A DNA stretch of 64,000 nt, from positions 14,428 through 78,427 of the forward strand of contig DLGZ01000032.1 in NCBI GenBank assembly GCA_002482965.1. The letters run 5' to 3'. Shown here one piece after another: positions 42,756-51,989 of this stretch; positions within the stretch are counted from its first letter, which is position 1; each line of letters begins with the position of its first letter. The translations under genes and the position numbers were made by a program. The notes beneath the pieces were generated by a model that saw only the letters and a list, made by a program, of their open reading frames with translations, had not been told where the DNA came from and ran no database searches. This DNA comes from Verrucomicrobiaceae bacterium UBA7681. Its GTDB lineage: Bacteria > Verrucomicrobiota > Verrucomicrobiia > Verrucomicrobiales > Verrucomicrobiaceae.

Positions 42756-43610
42756 CTAGGCCTCTTCTCGTTTTTTCATTTCCAGGTGCTCGCCACATTG
42801 CAGCACGCGATATGGCTGATCGAGACGGCCGCAGGCGGCCACAAATTCGTCGGGCGTTTCGGTGTTGAACCCAAACATGTCGTAGTGGCAGGGCACGACG
42901 AGCCTTGCCTCGCCGACTTTGCCGAGTGCTGCGGCCTCGGTGCCGTTGAGGTTTCCTGCCACACGGCGCTCGGGTTTGTTGCCATTGATGGGTAGAAGCA
43001 TCAGATCGCAGGCGTACTCACGCGCCATTGTAACGATGTCATCGTGCCAGAGTGTGTCGCCGCTGTGGTAAAGGGTGAAGGGGCCGCAGCGCAGCAGAAA
43101 GCCGGCGCAGTGGCAGTTGTCATGCTCATCACGCAGCACTTCATTGTGTTTGGCGATGATGCCGCGCAGCTCCCAGCGGCCTTCGAAATACACGTCATGG
43201 TCCCCGATGCCGCAGTAGTTCACGCGGGCATCTCCGAGCCGCTTTTGCGCCTCGGGAATGATGGGGTGTGGCAGGAAGAGCCGGAAGCCGGGATTTGCTG
43301 CGGCGAGAGGCACCAGCGTGGCAGCGTCCAGATGGTCTGTGTGCAGGTGGCTGGCCGTCACACGGGTGATGCCGGTGAGCTGGCGCGGGTCGATGCAGCG
43401 CTCTGTCATCCGCACATGCGGCTTGTCGGTGGCGGCGTACTTTTCCGTCAGTGAATCGGAGAGATAGGGGTCAAACAGCAGCCGCTCCCCTGCCCACTGC
43501 ACGAGGAAGCCGCTCTGCCCCAACCACCAGACATGCAGTATGTCTTCGTCCTTGGAAGCGGCTGCGATGTCGGCCAGCAGTGCGTCGTCTTTTTGTAACG
43601 CTGAGATCAT
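42756..43610 (-). CDS. Metallo-beta-lactamase-fold hydrolase (UlaG/UPF0173-like)
   Basis: 284 residues. WWLGQSGFLVQWAGERLLFD, then the metal motif SHLHTDHLD, GIIAKHNEVLRDEHDNCHC, LYHSGDTLWH (Asp ligand) and LVVPCHYDMFGF. This pattern fits the L-ascorbate-6-phosphate lactonase and related proteins that hydrolyse small cyclic esters or lactones. Its start overlaps the stop of the NadD-NadK gene as ATGA, so the two are co-translated; a link to nucleotide metabolism is possible but unproven. Confidence 0.85.
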   Translation of the reverse strand: MISALQKDDALLADIAAASKDEDILHVWWLGQSGFLVQWAGERLLFDPYLSDSLTEKYAATDKPHVRMTERCIDPRQLTGITRVTASHLHTDHLDAATLVPLAAANPGFRLFLPHPIIPEAQKRLGDARVNYCGIGDHDVYFEGRWELRGIIAKHNEVLRDEHDNCHCAGFLLRCGPFTLYHSGDTLWHDDIVTMAREYACDLMLLPINGNKPERRVAGNLNGTEAAALGKVGEARLVVPCHYDMFGFNTETPDEFVAACGRLDQPYRVLQCGEHLEMKKREEA

Positions 43611-44989
43611 GCCCCGAACTGGATGGCTGCGATTTTTTCCGCCATGTCATGGCTGGCGCAGAAGACCAGCTCCGCCGCCGCTGCGCGAGAGAGGCGTGCA
43701 TGTAACGCTACCACACGCCCCATGCTGAGACCGTCCACATAGGCCTGCACGGGACGGTGCTTGGGGTCGATGTTGCGGATCTCCACTGTGGTGTCGGGGG
43801 AAAGCAGCGCGCTGCGCCAGTGCGCCGGCTGCAGGACATTGGAGCCAACAAGTAACCATGCCGGCGTATCCGCCAGCAGCGGGGCCGCGCCCATGCTGCG
43901 GGCGTAGGCGGTCGATCCGGCTGCGGTAGCCACGAGGGCCCCGTCGCACACCAGTTTGGGAATACGGCGCACGTTATTCACAGTGATCTCCAGCCACGCG
44001 GACTGGCTGGTGGCGCGCTCAAGCCAGGAATCATTGAACCCATGCGCGGGGTGCCTGCGCCCCTCTTCATCCTCAAATTCAAGGAAGAGCATGGGCATTT
44101 GACGAAAAATGACATCGCTCGGCGGAAACGAATTCGCCGTTACTTGTTCCTGCGCATTCAGCAGAAAGCCGAGGTGCCCGGCATTGATGCCAAAGAACGG
44201 CAGCCGCGTGCGCCAGTGCTCACGGATGCTGCGCAGCATGGCGCCGTCCCCCCCGATCACGTTGATGAAATCGGCATCTTTGGCGGCCACATGCCTGCCC
44301 TCCAGCAGGGTGCTCAGCTGACGCACTCTCGGGATTTCCACATCCGCCTGCAGAAAAAACTTCGCGTCTTCCAGCGTGCCCCGCGCCCAGTTCCCCGGCA
44401 CCGGTGCGCGATAGAGGCCGTAGCGCGCCAGGTAGGCCTCCGCCCGTGGCGGCACCAGATCTCCCACACGCTTCCCGTGGCTCAAATGCTCGCGGATCGC
44501 CGTGCTGGATCCCTCCACCAGATGCTCGATGACCTGCGCATGCGGTGGCAAATCACCTGCATGCAGCGTGTAGCCCGGCCGCTTTAGCACGGCAAAATTC
44601 GCCTGCTGCCATAGCTCCAGGCCATGCGCCCAGGTCCGCTGGATCAGCGACTCTCCACTTGCGCCACCCGTCACCAGATCCGCCCCCACCACATGCCACA
44701 GCTCCCCTTCGGCCTCAAAGCGCCGCTGCAGCTCGTAATTCCGCGTGAAGGTTTCCTGCTCGAAATCCGAGAGATCCACGGTCACCTTGGGCAGTCCGCC
44801 AAACACGATGTCTGCCAGCGCCGCACGATACACTGAGGGCACGCTGTCCGTCACCGGCTTGTCTGGCCGGGGTCCGCAGGGGATCACCCGCACCTCGTCA
44901 AAGTCCTGCACCAGGCGTGCGGCGATGGCGGCATGGTGGTTCCCCGGGGGATTGAAGCTGCCTCCAAAAATGGCGATGCGCTTGGGCAT
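43607..44989 (-). CDS. Fusion of nicotinate-nucleotide adenylyltransferase and NAD kinase
   Basis: About 460 residues. The start at 44989 gives MPKRIAIFGGSFNPP, the first strand of NadD. Residues 4-195 are a NadD-type nucleotidyltransferase (GGSFNPPGNHH, the HVVGADL strand, and EGSSTAIREHL in place of the usual ISSTxIR). Residues 205-460 are an NAD kinase (GGDGAMLRS at 247-255, GINAGHLGFL at 267-276, FNDSWLERA and CDGALVATAAGSTAYA). All main motifs of both enzymes are kept, though GGDGT is GGDGA. It would join making of NaAD to making of NADP+ in one chain; the amidation step by NadE lies between them, so channelling is only partly explained. Confidence 0.88.
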   Translation of the reverse strand: MPKRIAIFGGSFNPPGNHHAAIAARLVQDFDEVRVIPCGPRPDKPVTDSVPSVYRAALADIVFGGLPKVTVDLSDFEQETFTRNYELQRRFEAEGELWHVVGADLVTGGASGESLIQRTWAHGLELWQQANFAVLKRPGYTLHAGDLPPHAQVIEHLVEGSSTAIREHLSHGKRVGDLVPPRAEAYLARYGLYRAPVPGNWARGTLEDAKFFLQADVEIPRVRQLSTLLEGRHVAAKDADFINVIGGDGAMLRSIREHWRTRLPFFGINAGHLGFLLNAQEQVTANSFPPSDVIFRQMPMLFLEFEDEEGRRHPAHGFNDSWLERATSQSAWLEITVNNVRRIPKLVCDGALVATAAGSTAYARSMGAAPLLADTPAWLLVGSNVLQPAHWRSALLSPDTTVEIRNIDPKHRPVQAYVDGLSMGRVVALHARLSRAAAAELVFCASHDMAEKIAAIQFGA

Positions 44990-45184
44990 GCCGCACGGTG
45001 CCAGTGGTCCAAACGAGTGCAAGCTGCGAGAAGGAGTCCTTTAAAGCTCAGCCCACCCCCTGCTAAAATCTTTATTGCCCTGAAGTTTTTCCAGAAGCAG
45101 CAGGGACAGGCCATGTTAGAGTAGCCGCCTTGTCCAGATTGGCAGGAGCAGGCCGCTGCTTCTTTGACAATCAACGCCTTCCCC

Positions 45185-46414
45185 ATGAGCCCCCTCCTCA
45201 CCTTCCTGCTGCTTTCGTTTGTACTCCCCACTTCGCAGCCGACCGAAGTCACCATGGAGCCCTGGTCCTACACCGAGACCGATCTCTACCCCAGCGCCAT
45301 CGTTTCCACCGCCACGGTGGACTGGAATGGCGACGACCAGATCGCCGAGGACAAAAAAACCGCTGACGATCCCAAGCCCAAGAAAAAAGAGATCCCCATC
45401 TATGGCGATGAAAACGGCTGGCTCGCCGTCGATCTCACCGGCCTGCCCAAAGACGCCCGCGTCGAAGTCACCATCTCCATCGACGGCTTCCTCAAGCCTT
45501 CCACCTGGAAAGGCAAAGTCACCCGCGTCACCAAAGCCGGCGAGGCCCGCATCTTCCCCAAAGCCCTGTGGGACTACGATGCCCTCCTCAAAGTCCGCCA
45601 GCAGCGCCCCATCAACGTCACCTTCCAGGCCAGCGTCAATGGCACCCCCATCCCCGACGACCATGAGACCTATGTCATGCGCTCGCTCAACGACTGCATG
45701 TTCTACGTGCTGATGGACGAAGACGGCGAGGACTTCGACGACTTCTCCTGGCTCTTCGCTGCCTACGTGAATGAAAACCACCCCGAGGTGGACATGATTC
45801 TCAAAGAAGCCCTCAAAAGCGGCATTGTCTCCGACTTCTCCGGCTACCAGTCCGACGACCCCAAGGATGTCATGATGCAGGTCTTCGCCATCTGGAATGC
45901 CCTGCAGCGCCGCGGCATCAAATACAGCGACGTCTCCCACACCACGCCCAGCAAAGCCGTCGTCTGCCAGACCGTGCGCTTTATGGACGACTCCGTACGT
46001 GCCACCCAGGCCAACTGCGTGGATGGCTCCGTCCTCATGGCTTCCGTGCTCAGCAAGATCGGCATCACTTCCTACCTCGTCATGATTCCGGGTCACTGCT
46101 TCCTCGCCTTCGACCTCGGTGATGGCGAAGACGCCAAACGCATCGGCCTGGAAACCACCATGCTCGGCAACGACGAAATCAAATCCGTCGAACAAATCGC
46201 GAACCTCACCGAGAAAGCCAAGCTCACCGAGTTCAAAGCCTCCTACAAGACCTTCACCAGCGCCGTCAAAATCGGCAACGCCAACCTCAAGAAGTACAAG
46301 GAGCAACTCGACGACGACTCCGAAGAAGCTGATCCCGACATCCAGCTCATCTCCATCCCCGACGCCCGCGACCTCGGCATCATGCCCATCTCCTCGCTCA
46401 GGGATTCCAGGTAG
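45185..46414 (+). CDS. Secreted transglutaminase-like protein
   Basis: 409 residues from the ATG at 45185, chosen for the hydrophobic signal sequence (SPLLTFLLLSFVLPTSQP). The body is acidic. The middle and C-terminal part carries a transglutaminase/papain-like core: QANCVDGSVLMASVLSKIGI with the catalytic Cys and MIPGHCFLAFDLG with the His. Members act as peptidases or amidases in the envelope. It converges on the GH130 gene. Confidence 0.65.
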   Translation: MSPLLTFLLLSFVLPTSQPTEVTMEPWSYTETDLYPSAIVSTATVDWNGDDQIAEDKKTADDPKPKKKEIPIYGDENGWLAVDLTGLPKDARVEVTISIDGFLKPSTWKGKVTRVTKAGEARIFPKALWDYDALLKVRQQRPINVTFQASVNGTPIPDDHETYVMRSLNDCMFYVLMDEDGEDFDDFSWLFAAYVNENHPEVDMILKEALKSGIVSDFSGYQSDDPKDVMMQVFAIWNALQRRGIKYSDVSHTTPSKAVVCQTVRFMDDSVRATQANCVDGSVLMASVLSKIGITSYLVMIPGHCFLAFDLGDGEDAKRIGLETTMLGNDEIKSVEQIANLTEKAKLTEFKASYKTFTSAVKIGNANLKKYKEQLDDDSEEADPDIQLISIPDARDLGIMPISSLRDSR

Positions 46415-46501
46415 AGGAACGAGCCGAAGCGCCCTTCCACCACGAACAAGTGCCATGGGCCTTCACCCGAGGCTGAAGGGTTCTCGGCGTATCTTGCGAC
46501 A

Positions 46502-47617
46502 TCAGCACCCTCTCTTTTCGCCAGGCGCAGGATCCTGCTTCCATCCAGGCAAATGCTCCGGCAGGTCAAGCCTCGCCACGCCAATGCGGCTGTCCGCCAT
46601 GCCGTAATAAACATCGAACCGATCCGGCGTGCCGAGATCATCCCGCTGGTCGATGCCTGTCGGAAAGACGACGTTGGAGATGGTGCCTTCGAGTTCTTCG
46701 GGAGACGACGGCGTCAGCAGAGGCTCAGTTGATCGGTAGCGGATGATGCGCGGGTGTTCTTCAGACAGGATCATCACACCCGCCGAGTAGCAGAGCTCCC
46801 GCCCGACCTTGTCCGGCTCGGTCGCCTTGCTCACGCCATGATACACAATCAGCCAGCCATGCCGCGTGAGGAGCGGCGGAGTGCCACCGCCGATTTTAAG
46901 CTTCTCCCACGGCGCGGTCGGAGTGGCCAGCCGGTGGTGGGAATTGAACAGGCCGGGGTGATGCGGCTCAAGGTTGTCCGGCGGCATCGGGCAGTATGAA
47001 ATCCAGATGCTTTCATGGTCGAGGTCCACCAACCGGTCATCCCCCTGCCACACGATTTCCTCCGGGCGTGTGCCGGTGAAGAGCGGGCGATGCAGCATCG
47101 CGAGCTGGAGTTTTCCCACATGATTCGGAATCGCGGTGGGAAAGATGCTCGCGTCCTTATTGTCCACATTGACGAAGTCGATGCCGTGATAGGGTTCAAA
47201 GTTCGCCAGCCCGATGCGTTTCCAATGGAAGAGATCTTTGGACATGGCCAGCGCAATGCGCGGCCCTTGCTGTGAAAGTGCCGTGTAGGTCATCACATAG
47301 TGGTGAAGCGGTTCGACAAACGTCACGCGAGGATCTTCACAGCCACCCCGTCCTCCCGGCAGCCGCTCATAGTCAGCCTCCGGTTCGAGCGCGATGCCAA
47401 GCCGCTCGATTCCGCAGGGATCACCGGCCTCGTTGAACTTCACCCGTGCAATGCCAATGCGCGAATAGTTGCCCTTCGCGACGAGCCGTGGAAAAAGATA
47501 AAGCGCGCCATCCGGCCCACGCACAGCCGCAGGATTCAGCGTTCCTTCGACCTCCTGCGCATTGCCGGGTTCGGGCTCCATGATGAGTCCGAGGCGCGTG
47601 AGTTGGAAATCACTCAT
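46502..47617 (-). CDS. GH130-family glycoside phosphorylase or glycosidase
   Basis: 371 residues. The GH130 beta-propeller pattern is visible: AVRGPDGALYLFPRLVAKGN, GGCEDPRVTFVEP with the catalytic Asp, DFVNVDNKDASIFPTAIPN and HGWLIVYHGVSKA. GH130 enzymes cleave beta-1,4- or beta-1,2-mannosides, usually by phosphorolysis to mannose-1-phosphate. It is the last gene of the phosphoketolase operon and starts with an ATGA overlap to a short HAD-like remnant. Its link to the phosphoketolase route is inferred from position only. Confidence 0.85.
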   Translation of the reverse strand: MSDFQLTRLGLIMEPEPGNAQEVEGTLNPAAVRGPDGALYLFPRLVAKGNYSRIGIARVKFNEAGDPCGIERLGIALEPEADYERLPGGRGGCEDPRVTFVEPLHHYVMTYTALSQQGPRIALAMSKDLFHWKRIGLANFEPYHGIDFVNVDNKDASIFPTAIPNHVGKLQLAMLHRPLFTGTRPEEIVWQGDDRLVDLDHESIWISYCPMPPDNLEPHHPGLFNSHHRLATPTAPWEKLKIGGGTPPLLTRHGWLIVYHGVSKATEPDKVGRELCYSAGVMILSEEHPRIIRYRSTEPLLTPSSPEELEGTISNVVFPTGIDQRDDLGTPDRFDVYYGMADSRIGVARLDLPEHLPGWKQDPAPGEKRGC

Positions 47618-47700
47618 GGGGTGGCGAGCACCTGCGATTCAAACTGGGGCCAGTCACCACCAGAAATCACATCAAGGTCAAAAACAATGAGCTTCTTCAT
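47614..47700 (-). pseudogene. Short HAD-phosphatase-like remnant
   Basis: A 28-codon frame MKKLIVFDLDVISGGDWPQF and eight more residues. The beginning looks like the first strand of a HAD-superfamily phosphatase (normally FDLDGT), with DVI replacing the catalytic Gly-Thr, and nothing of the rest of the fold follows. Its TGA overlaps the GH130 start as ATGA, and it starts 5 bp after the phosphatase stop. It looks like an internally deleted HAD gene kept in frame, perhaps to couple translation. Confidence 0.4.
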
Positions 47701-47704
47701 CAGG

Positions 47705-48400
47705 TCATGGCGTGGATACCGTCGGAATCTCCCCGCCTTCGTTCTCCCAGCGTTGGAGCGCGCGCTGCTTCATGGGCATATGATCGACAGCGCGGGGAAC
47801 GGGAGCCAGATGCGTCGCCTCATGGGGTGCGGCATTCCACAACTCCAGGACCGGCACCTTGGGATGATGCGGATCGTGGCTGAGAATGCTGAGGGATGCG
47901 GTGCCCAGAGGAAAATGCCGCGCTTCGACCACGGACAATCCAATCCAGCGCGCGGCTAGCACACTGCCAAACTGACCGTGTGAAAAGAGCGCGACGTTGC
48001 CTTCCATCGTGCGCAGGCGGGTGATGAGCCGGTCTGCGCGGAGGGTGATTTCTTCGGGAGACTCACCGTTGGGACACCCGTCGCGAAAGACATTCCATCC
48101 GGGCCGCTCCTTGCGGATGTCCACGGAGCGCAGGCCCTCGTAGTCGCCGTAGTCCCATTCCTGCAGGTCGGGTTCCAGCTCCGCGCCTTTGGCCAGTCCG
48201 ACCAGCTCACAGGTCCGCTGCGCCCGTATGAGGGGACTGGTCAGCACATGGTCAAAGGGGATTCGGCAGAGACGCTCTCCCCACTCCCGCACTTCGTCCT
48301 CGCCGAGAGCGGTCAGTGGAATGTCAGTGCGTCCGGTGTGGCGGCTGGAGAAGGTCCATTCGGTTTCACCATGGCGGATAAGGTGGATGTGCAGAGGCAT
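47705..48400 (-). CDS. Histidine phosphatase family protein
   Basis: 231 residues from the ATG at 48400. It is a phosphoglycerate-mutase-like enzyme: HLIRHGETEW with the phospho-His, LTSPLIRAQRTCEL, WDYGDYEGL and ALFSHGQFGSVLAARWI with the second His. The substrate is not fixed: candidates are phosphoglycerate, sugar phosphates or sugar bisphosphates. Its start codon overlaps the aldolase stop (TGATG). In this operon a sugar-bisphosphatase role would make metabolic sense (see findings). Confidence 0.85.
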   Translation of the reverse strand: MPLHIHLIRHGETEWTFSSRHTGRTDIPLTALGEDEVREWGERLCRIPFDHVLTSPLIRAQRTCELVGLAKGAELEPDLQEWDYGDYEGLRSVDIRKERPGWNVFRDGCPNGESPEEITLRADRLITRLRTMEGNVALFSHGQFGSVLAARWIGLSVVEARHFPLGTASLSILSHDPHHPKVPVLELWNAAPHEATHLAPVPRAVDHMPMKQRALQRWENEGGEIPTVSTP

Positions 48401-49431
48401 CAGATGGTCCCACTCCCTTCCGTGTCTTCGGTGTAGATGCCACGACGAGCCGCCACATTGCACCTGGCCCGATGCAGCAGGGCTTCCTGGGCTGCTTTCA
48501 CATTCAACTCATCACCACGCCAGATTTCCAAAGCAGGCTGCTGGATGGCGCGGGCAAACGAAAACGCCAGTGCCCATGGCGCCCGCGACTTGAAGCGAAC
48601 GTTCATCGCATTCAGCCGGGCGGAAGCGAGCCTGGCGGACTGACCGCCTGAAAGAAAGGCAACACCCGGAACTGCGGCAGGGACGGTTTGCAGCAGACAA
48701 TTCACCGTCGCATCAGCCACCTCCTCCACGGACACCTGTGTCGGACAGCTTAATCCTGGCAGCACCATGCTGGGCTTGAGAAGCATGCCTTCCAGCAGCA
48801 CGCGCTGGCAGTTGAGCTGGATGAAAACATTTCGCAGTACTTCCCGCGTGACGTGAAGGCAGCGCTCCAGCGTATGCTCGCCTGTCATGAGGACTTCAGG
48901 CTCAACGATGGGGACCAACCCTGCCTCCTGGCACAAGGCAGCATAGCATGCCAGGGTGTGGGCAGTGCCTTCCAGACAGCTCCGGCTGGGAATGCCCTCG
49001 CCGATGCCAATCACAGCGCGCCATTTCGCGAAGCGGGCACCCATCTGTGAATACTCCGCCAGACGTTCACGCAGGCCATCCAGCCTTTCGGTGGTCTTCT
49101 CGCCAGGATGACCCGCGAGGTCCTGGGTCCCAGCATCCACTTTGATGCCGGGAATGATGCCTGAATCAATGAGGACATTGAGGAAGGACGTGCCCTCCTG
49201 AGTCTTCTGACGAATGGTTTCGTCGTAGAGGATGGCACCGCTGATGCACTCGCCGAGATTGGGCGTGGTCACGATCATCTCTCGATAGTCGCGCCGCGCA
49301 TCTTCAGTCTGTGGAATGCCCAGCGCGGCGAACCGTTTGTTGCAGGTTGGATTGCTTTCGTCCATCGCAAGGATGCCCTTGTGATCCGCCATGAGTGCGC
49401 TTGCGGTGTTGATCAGTGGTTGTGTGTTCAT
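48400..49431 (-). CDS. fbaB: Class I fructose-bisphosphate aldolase
   Basis: 343 residues. It reversibly cleaves fructose 1,6-bisphosphate to the two trioses via a Lys Schiff base. ILAMDESNPTCNKRFA is the start of the barrel, GIKVDAG and GARFAKWRAVI carry substrate-site residues, VPIVEPEVL the Glu, and LLEGMLLKPSMVLPG holds the Schiff-base Lys; FLSGGQSARLASARLNAMN follows. The start at 49431 overlaps the phosphoketolase stop as ATGA; a longer start at 49446 lies inside that gene. This is a eukaryote-type class I aldolase. Confidence 0.92.
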   Translation of the reverse strand: MNTQPLINTASALMADHKGILAMDESNPTCNKRFAALGIPQTEDARRDYREMIVTTPNLGECISGAILYDETIRQKTQEGTSFLNVLIDSGIIPGIKVDAGTQDLAGHPGEKTTERLDGLRERLAEYSQMGARFAKWRAVIGIGEGIPSRSCLEGTAHTLACYAALCQEAGLVPIVEPEVLMTGEHTLERCLHVTREVLRNVFIQLNCQRVLLEGMLLKPSMVLPGLSCPTQVSVEEVADATVNCLLQTVPAAVPGVAFLSGGQSARLASARLNAMNVRFKSRAPWALAFSFARAIQQPALEIWRGDELNVKAAQEALLHRARCNVAARRGIYTEDTEGSGTI

Positions 49432-51797
49432 GATGAGTGACTCCATTTCCAGTTCCGAATTTCGGGCATGTCCTGCCCGTTGGTGTCGATGTACAGCTTG
49501 TGCTCAATGAGCTTGGCTTTGAGCTGCTCCTTCAGGTCGTGGCCCTTGTCACCCGTCTGCGGCAGGCGGTCGATGGTGTCCATCACGAGGTGATAGCGAT
49601 CCAGATCATTGAGCACGGTCATGTCAAACGGCGTCGTGATCGTCCCCTCTTCCTTGTAGCCACGCACATGGATTTTGCCATGGTTCGTGCGGCGGTAGGT
49701 CAGGCGGTGAATGAGCCACGGGTAGGCGTGGAAGGCGAAGATGACGTGTTTGTCTTTTGTGAACAGGGCGTCAAACTTCTCATCGCTCAAACCATGCGGA
49801 TGCTCGCTCTGCGGCTGCAGTTTCATGAGATCCACCACATTGACCACGCGGATTTTCAGCTCCGGCAGATGCTCCCGCATGATGGTGACGGCGGCAAGTG
49901 TCTCCAGCGTGGGCACATCGCCACAGCAGGCCATGACGACATCGGGCTCTCCGCCTTCGTCATTGCTGGCCCACTGCCAGACGCCGATGCCTTCGGCGCA
50001 ATGTTTGGCGGCGGCGTCCATGCTGAGCCATTGCGGAGCGGGGTGCTTGCCGGCGATGACCACATTGACGTAATGCCGGCTGCGCAGGCAGTGATCCATC
50101 ACCGAGAGCAGGCAGTTTGCATCCGGCGGCAGATAGACGCGTACGACGGAGGCTTTCTTGTTCACGACATGATCAATGAATCCGGGGTCCTGATGCGTGA
50201 AGCCATTGTGATCCTGACGCCACACATGCGAGGCCAGCAGGTAGTTCAATGAAGCGATCGGCTTCCGCCATGGCAGGCCCGCTGTGACCTTAAGCCACTT
50301 GGCGTGCTGGTTGAACATCGAATCAACGATGTGGATGAAAGCTTCGTAGCAGTTGAACACGCCGTGCCGCCCGGTCAGCAGGTAGCCTTCCAGCCAGCCT
50401 TCGCACTGGTGCTCGCTAAGCATTTCCATCACGCGTCCCGTCGGCGCGAGCCATTGGTCATTGGCTTCGGTCGCAGCATCCCACTGCCGTTCGGTGGTTT
50501 CAAAGAGCGCTCCGAGTCCATTCGACAGGGTTTCATCCGGACCGAAGACGCGGAAGTTTTTCTGCTCATCATTGATCTTCGTCACATCGCGCAGAAACGG
50601 CCCGAGTACATGGGTGTCCCCAATGCCGGGCGCGCCATGAGTGGGAACCTCCGCCGCGTAGTCACGGAAGTTCGGCATCTTCAAATCGTGCAGCAGCAGG
50701 CCGCCGTTGGCATGCGGGTTCGCACCCATGCGACGCTCGCCTTTCGGTGCAAGATCAGCGATCTCCGGCTTCAGCCTGCCCTGCTCATCAAAGAGCTCTT
50801 CAGGCCGGTAGCTGCGCAGCCAGTCTTCCAGCTGTTGAAGCTGCTCAGGATGCCCCAGCGGATGCAGCGGCACCTGATGGGCGCGAAACGTCCCTTCAAC
50901 TTGGAGACCATTCACCCATTCCGGCCCCGTCCAGCCCTTCGGTGAATTGAGCACGATCATCGGCCAGCGCGGTCGTGTCTGGCTGCCACGCTCACGGGCT
51001 TCGAGCTGGATGCGTTTGATCTCTGTAATGACAGCATCAAGTGTCGTCGCCATCATCTGATGCATCGCGTCGTTGTCGTCGGCATAATCGACGAAATAGG
51101 GCGTCCAGCCATAGCCGCGCAGCAGTTGATCCAGCTCTTCACGCGTGATGCGGGCGAGGATGGTGGGATTGGCAATCTTGTAGCCATTGAGATGCAGGAT
51201 CGGCAGCACTGCGCCATCCGTCGCGGCATTGAGAAATTTGTTGGAATGCCACGCCGTGGCCAGCGGTCCGGTTTCCGCTTCACCATCACCCACCACGCAC
51301 GCGACGATGAGGTCCGGATTGTCAAACACCGCGCCAAAGGAATGACTCAGCGAATAGCCCAGCTCGCCGCCTTCATGGATCGAGCCTGGAGTCTCCGGCG
51401 ATGCATGACTCGGAATGCCGCCGGGATACGAGAACTGCAGGAAGAGCTTTTGCAGTCCTGCCTCATCCTGGCTGATGTGCGGATAGACCTCGCTGTAAGT
51501 GCCTTCGAGGTAGGTGTGCCCGACCACCGCCGGTCCTCCATGCCCAGGGCCGGAGACATAGATCATGTCGAGGTCATTCTCTTTGATGACCCGGTTCAGG
51601 TGAGCGTAAATGAAGTTCTGCCCCGGAGTGGTCCCCCAATGTCCCAGCAGCATGTGCTTGATGTCCGCCAGCACGAGCGGTCGCTTCAGCAAAGGATTGT
51701 CGAACAGATAGATCTGGCCGACCGAGAGATAGTTCGCTGCGCGCCAGTAGGCGTCGATGCGATGAAGGAGTTCAGGAGAAAGAGTCGTCATTTTCAT
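49428..51797 (-). CDS. xfp: Phosphoketolase
   Basis: 789 residues, usual length. This TPP enzyme splits xylulose 5-phosphate and/or fructose 6-phosphate with phosphate to acetyl phosphate and an aldose phosphate. Visible motifs are GPGHGGPAVVGHTYLEGTYS, the TPP/Mg site VVGDGEAETGPLATAWHSNK, LPILHLNGYKIANPTI, and WLAPTGRVMEMLSEHQCEGW. ATGs at 51797 and 51791 are possible. The palindromic operator at 51870-51885 lies 73 bp upstream, so this gene may have its own promoter besides reading from ackA. It is coupled to the aldolase by ATGA. Confidence 0.95.
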   Translation of the reverse strand: MKMTTLSPELLHRIDAYWRAANYLSVGQIYLFDNPLLKRPLVLADIKHMLLGHWGTTPGQNFIYAHLNRVIKENDLDMIYVSGPGHGGPAVVGHTYLEGTYSEVYPHISQDEAGLQKLFLQFSYPGGIPSHASPETPGSIHEGGELGYSLSHSFGAVFDNPDLIVACVVGDGEAETGPLATAWHSNKFLNAATDGAVLPILHLNGYKIANPTILARITREELDQLLRGYGWTPYFVDYADDNDAMHQMMATTLDAVITEIKRIQLEARERGSQTRPRWPMIVLNSPKGWTGPEWVNGLQVEGTFRAHQVPLHPLGHPEQLQQLEDWLRSYRPEELFDEQGRLKPEIADLAPKGERRMGANPHANGGLLLHDLKMPNFRDYAAEVPTHGAPGIGDTHVLGPFLRDVTKINDEQKNFRVFGPDETLSNGLGALFETTERQWDAATEANDQWLAPTGRVMEMLSEHQCEGWLEGYLLTGRHGVFNCYEAFIHIVDSMFNQHAKWLKVTAGLPWRKPIASLNYLLASHVWRQDHNGFTHQDPGFIDHVVNKKASVVRVYLPPDANCLLSVMDHCLRSRHYVNVVIAGKHPAPQWLSMDAAAKHCAEGIGVWQWASNDEGGEPDVVMACCGDVPTLETLAAVTIMREHLPELKIRVVNVVDLMKLQPQSEHPHGLSDEKFDALFTKDKHVIFAFHAYPWLIHRLTYRRTNHGKIHVRGYKEEGTITTPFDMTVLNDLDRYHLVMDTIDRLPQTGDKGHDLKEQLKAKLIEHKLYIDTNGQDMPEIRNWKWSHSS

Positions 51798-51869
51798 AAG
51801 CAGCGTCAGGTCGCCATCTCCACACAGGGGATGTACAAAAACGCCTACGGCCTGCCCCCCCCTATAAAA

Positions 51870-51885
51870 ATGGGGTATAACCCTA
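51870..51885 (-). promoter_or_regulatory. Palindromic operator upstream of xfp
   Basis: ATGGGGT-ATA-ACCCTA, a 3-bp-spacer form of the palindrome (one mismatch). On the minus strand the palindrome centre (51878) is 33.5 bp from the centre of a TAGGCG hexamer (51842-51847), the spacing of the other sites though this -10 is poor. It lies between ackA and xfp. Confidence 0.65.
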
Positions 51886-51989
51886 CTGTGAGGACAAGAC
51901 GGCTGCCCGCGATGCCGTCAAACCCATGCAGTCACAGCTTCAGTCAACCGCAGCCGGTTCGATACAGGGTGCAACCCCACTCAGCGGAT

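Noticed and set aside
47601..47622. ATGGGGTGGCGAGCACC-like sequence near the GH130 start
   Set aside because: It is not the palindrome (ACCCC arm missing) and lies in coding sequence.
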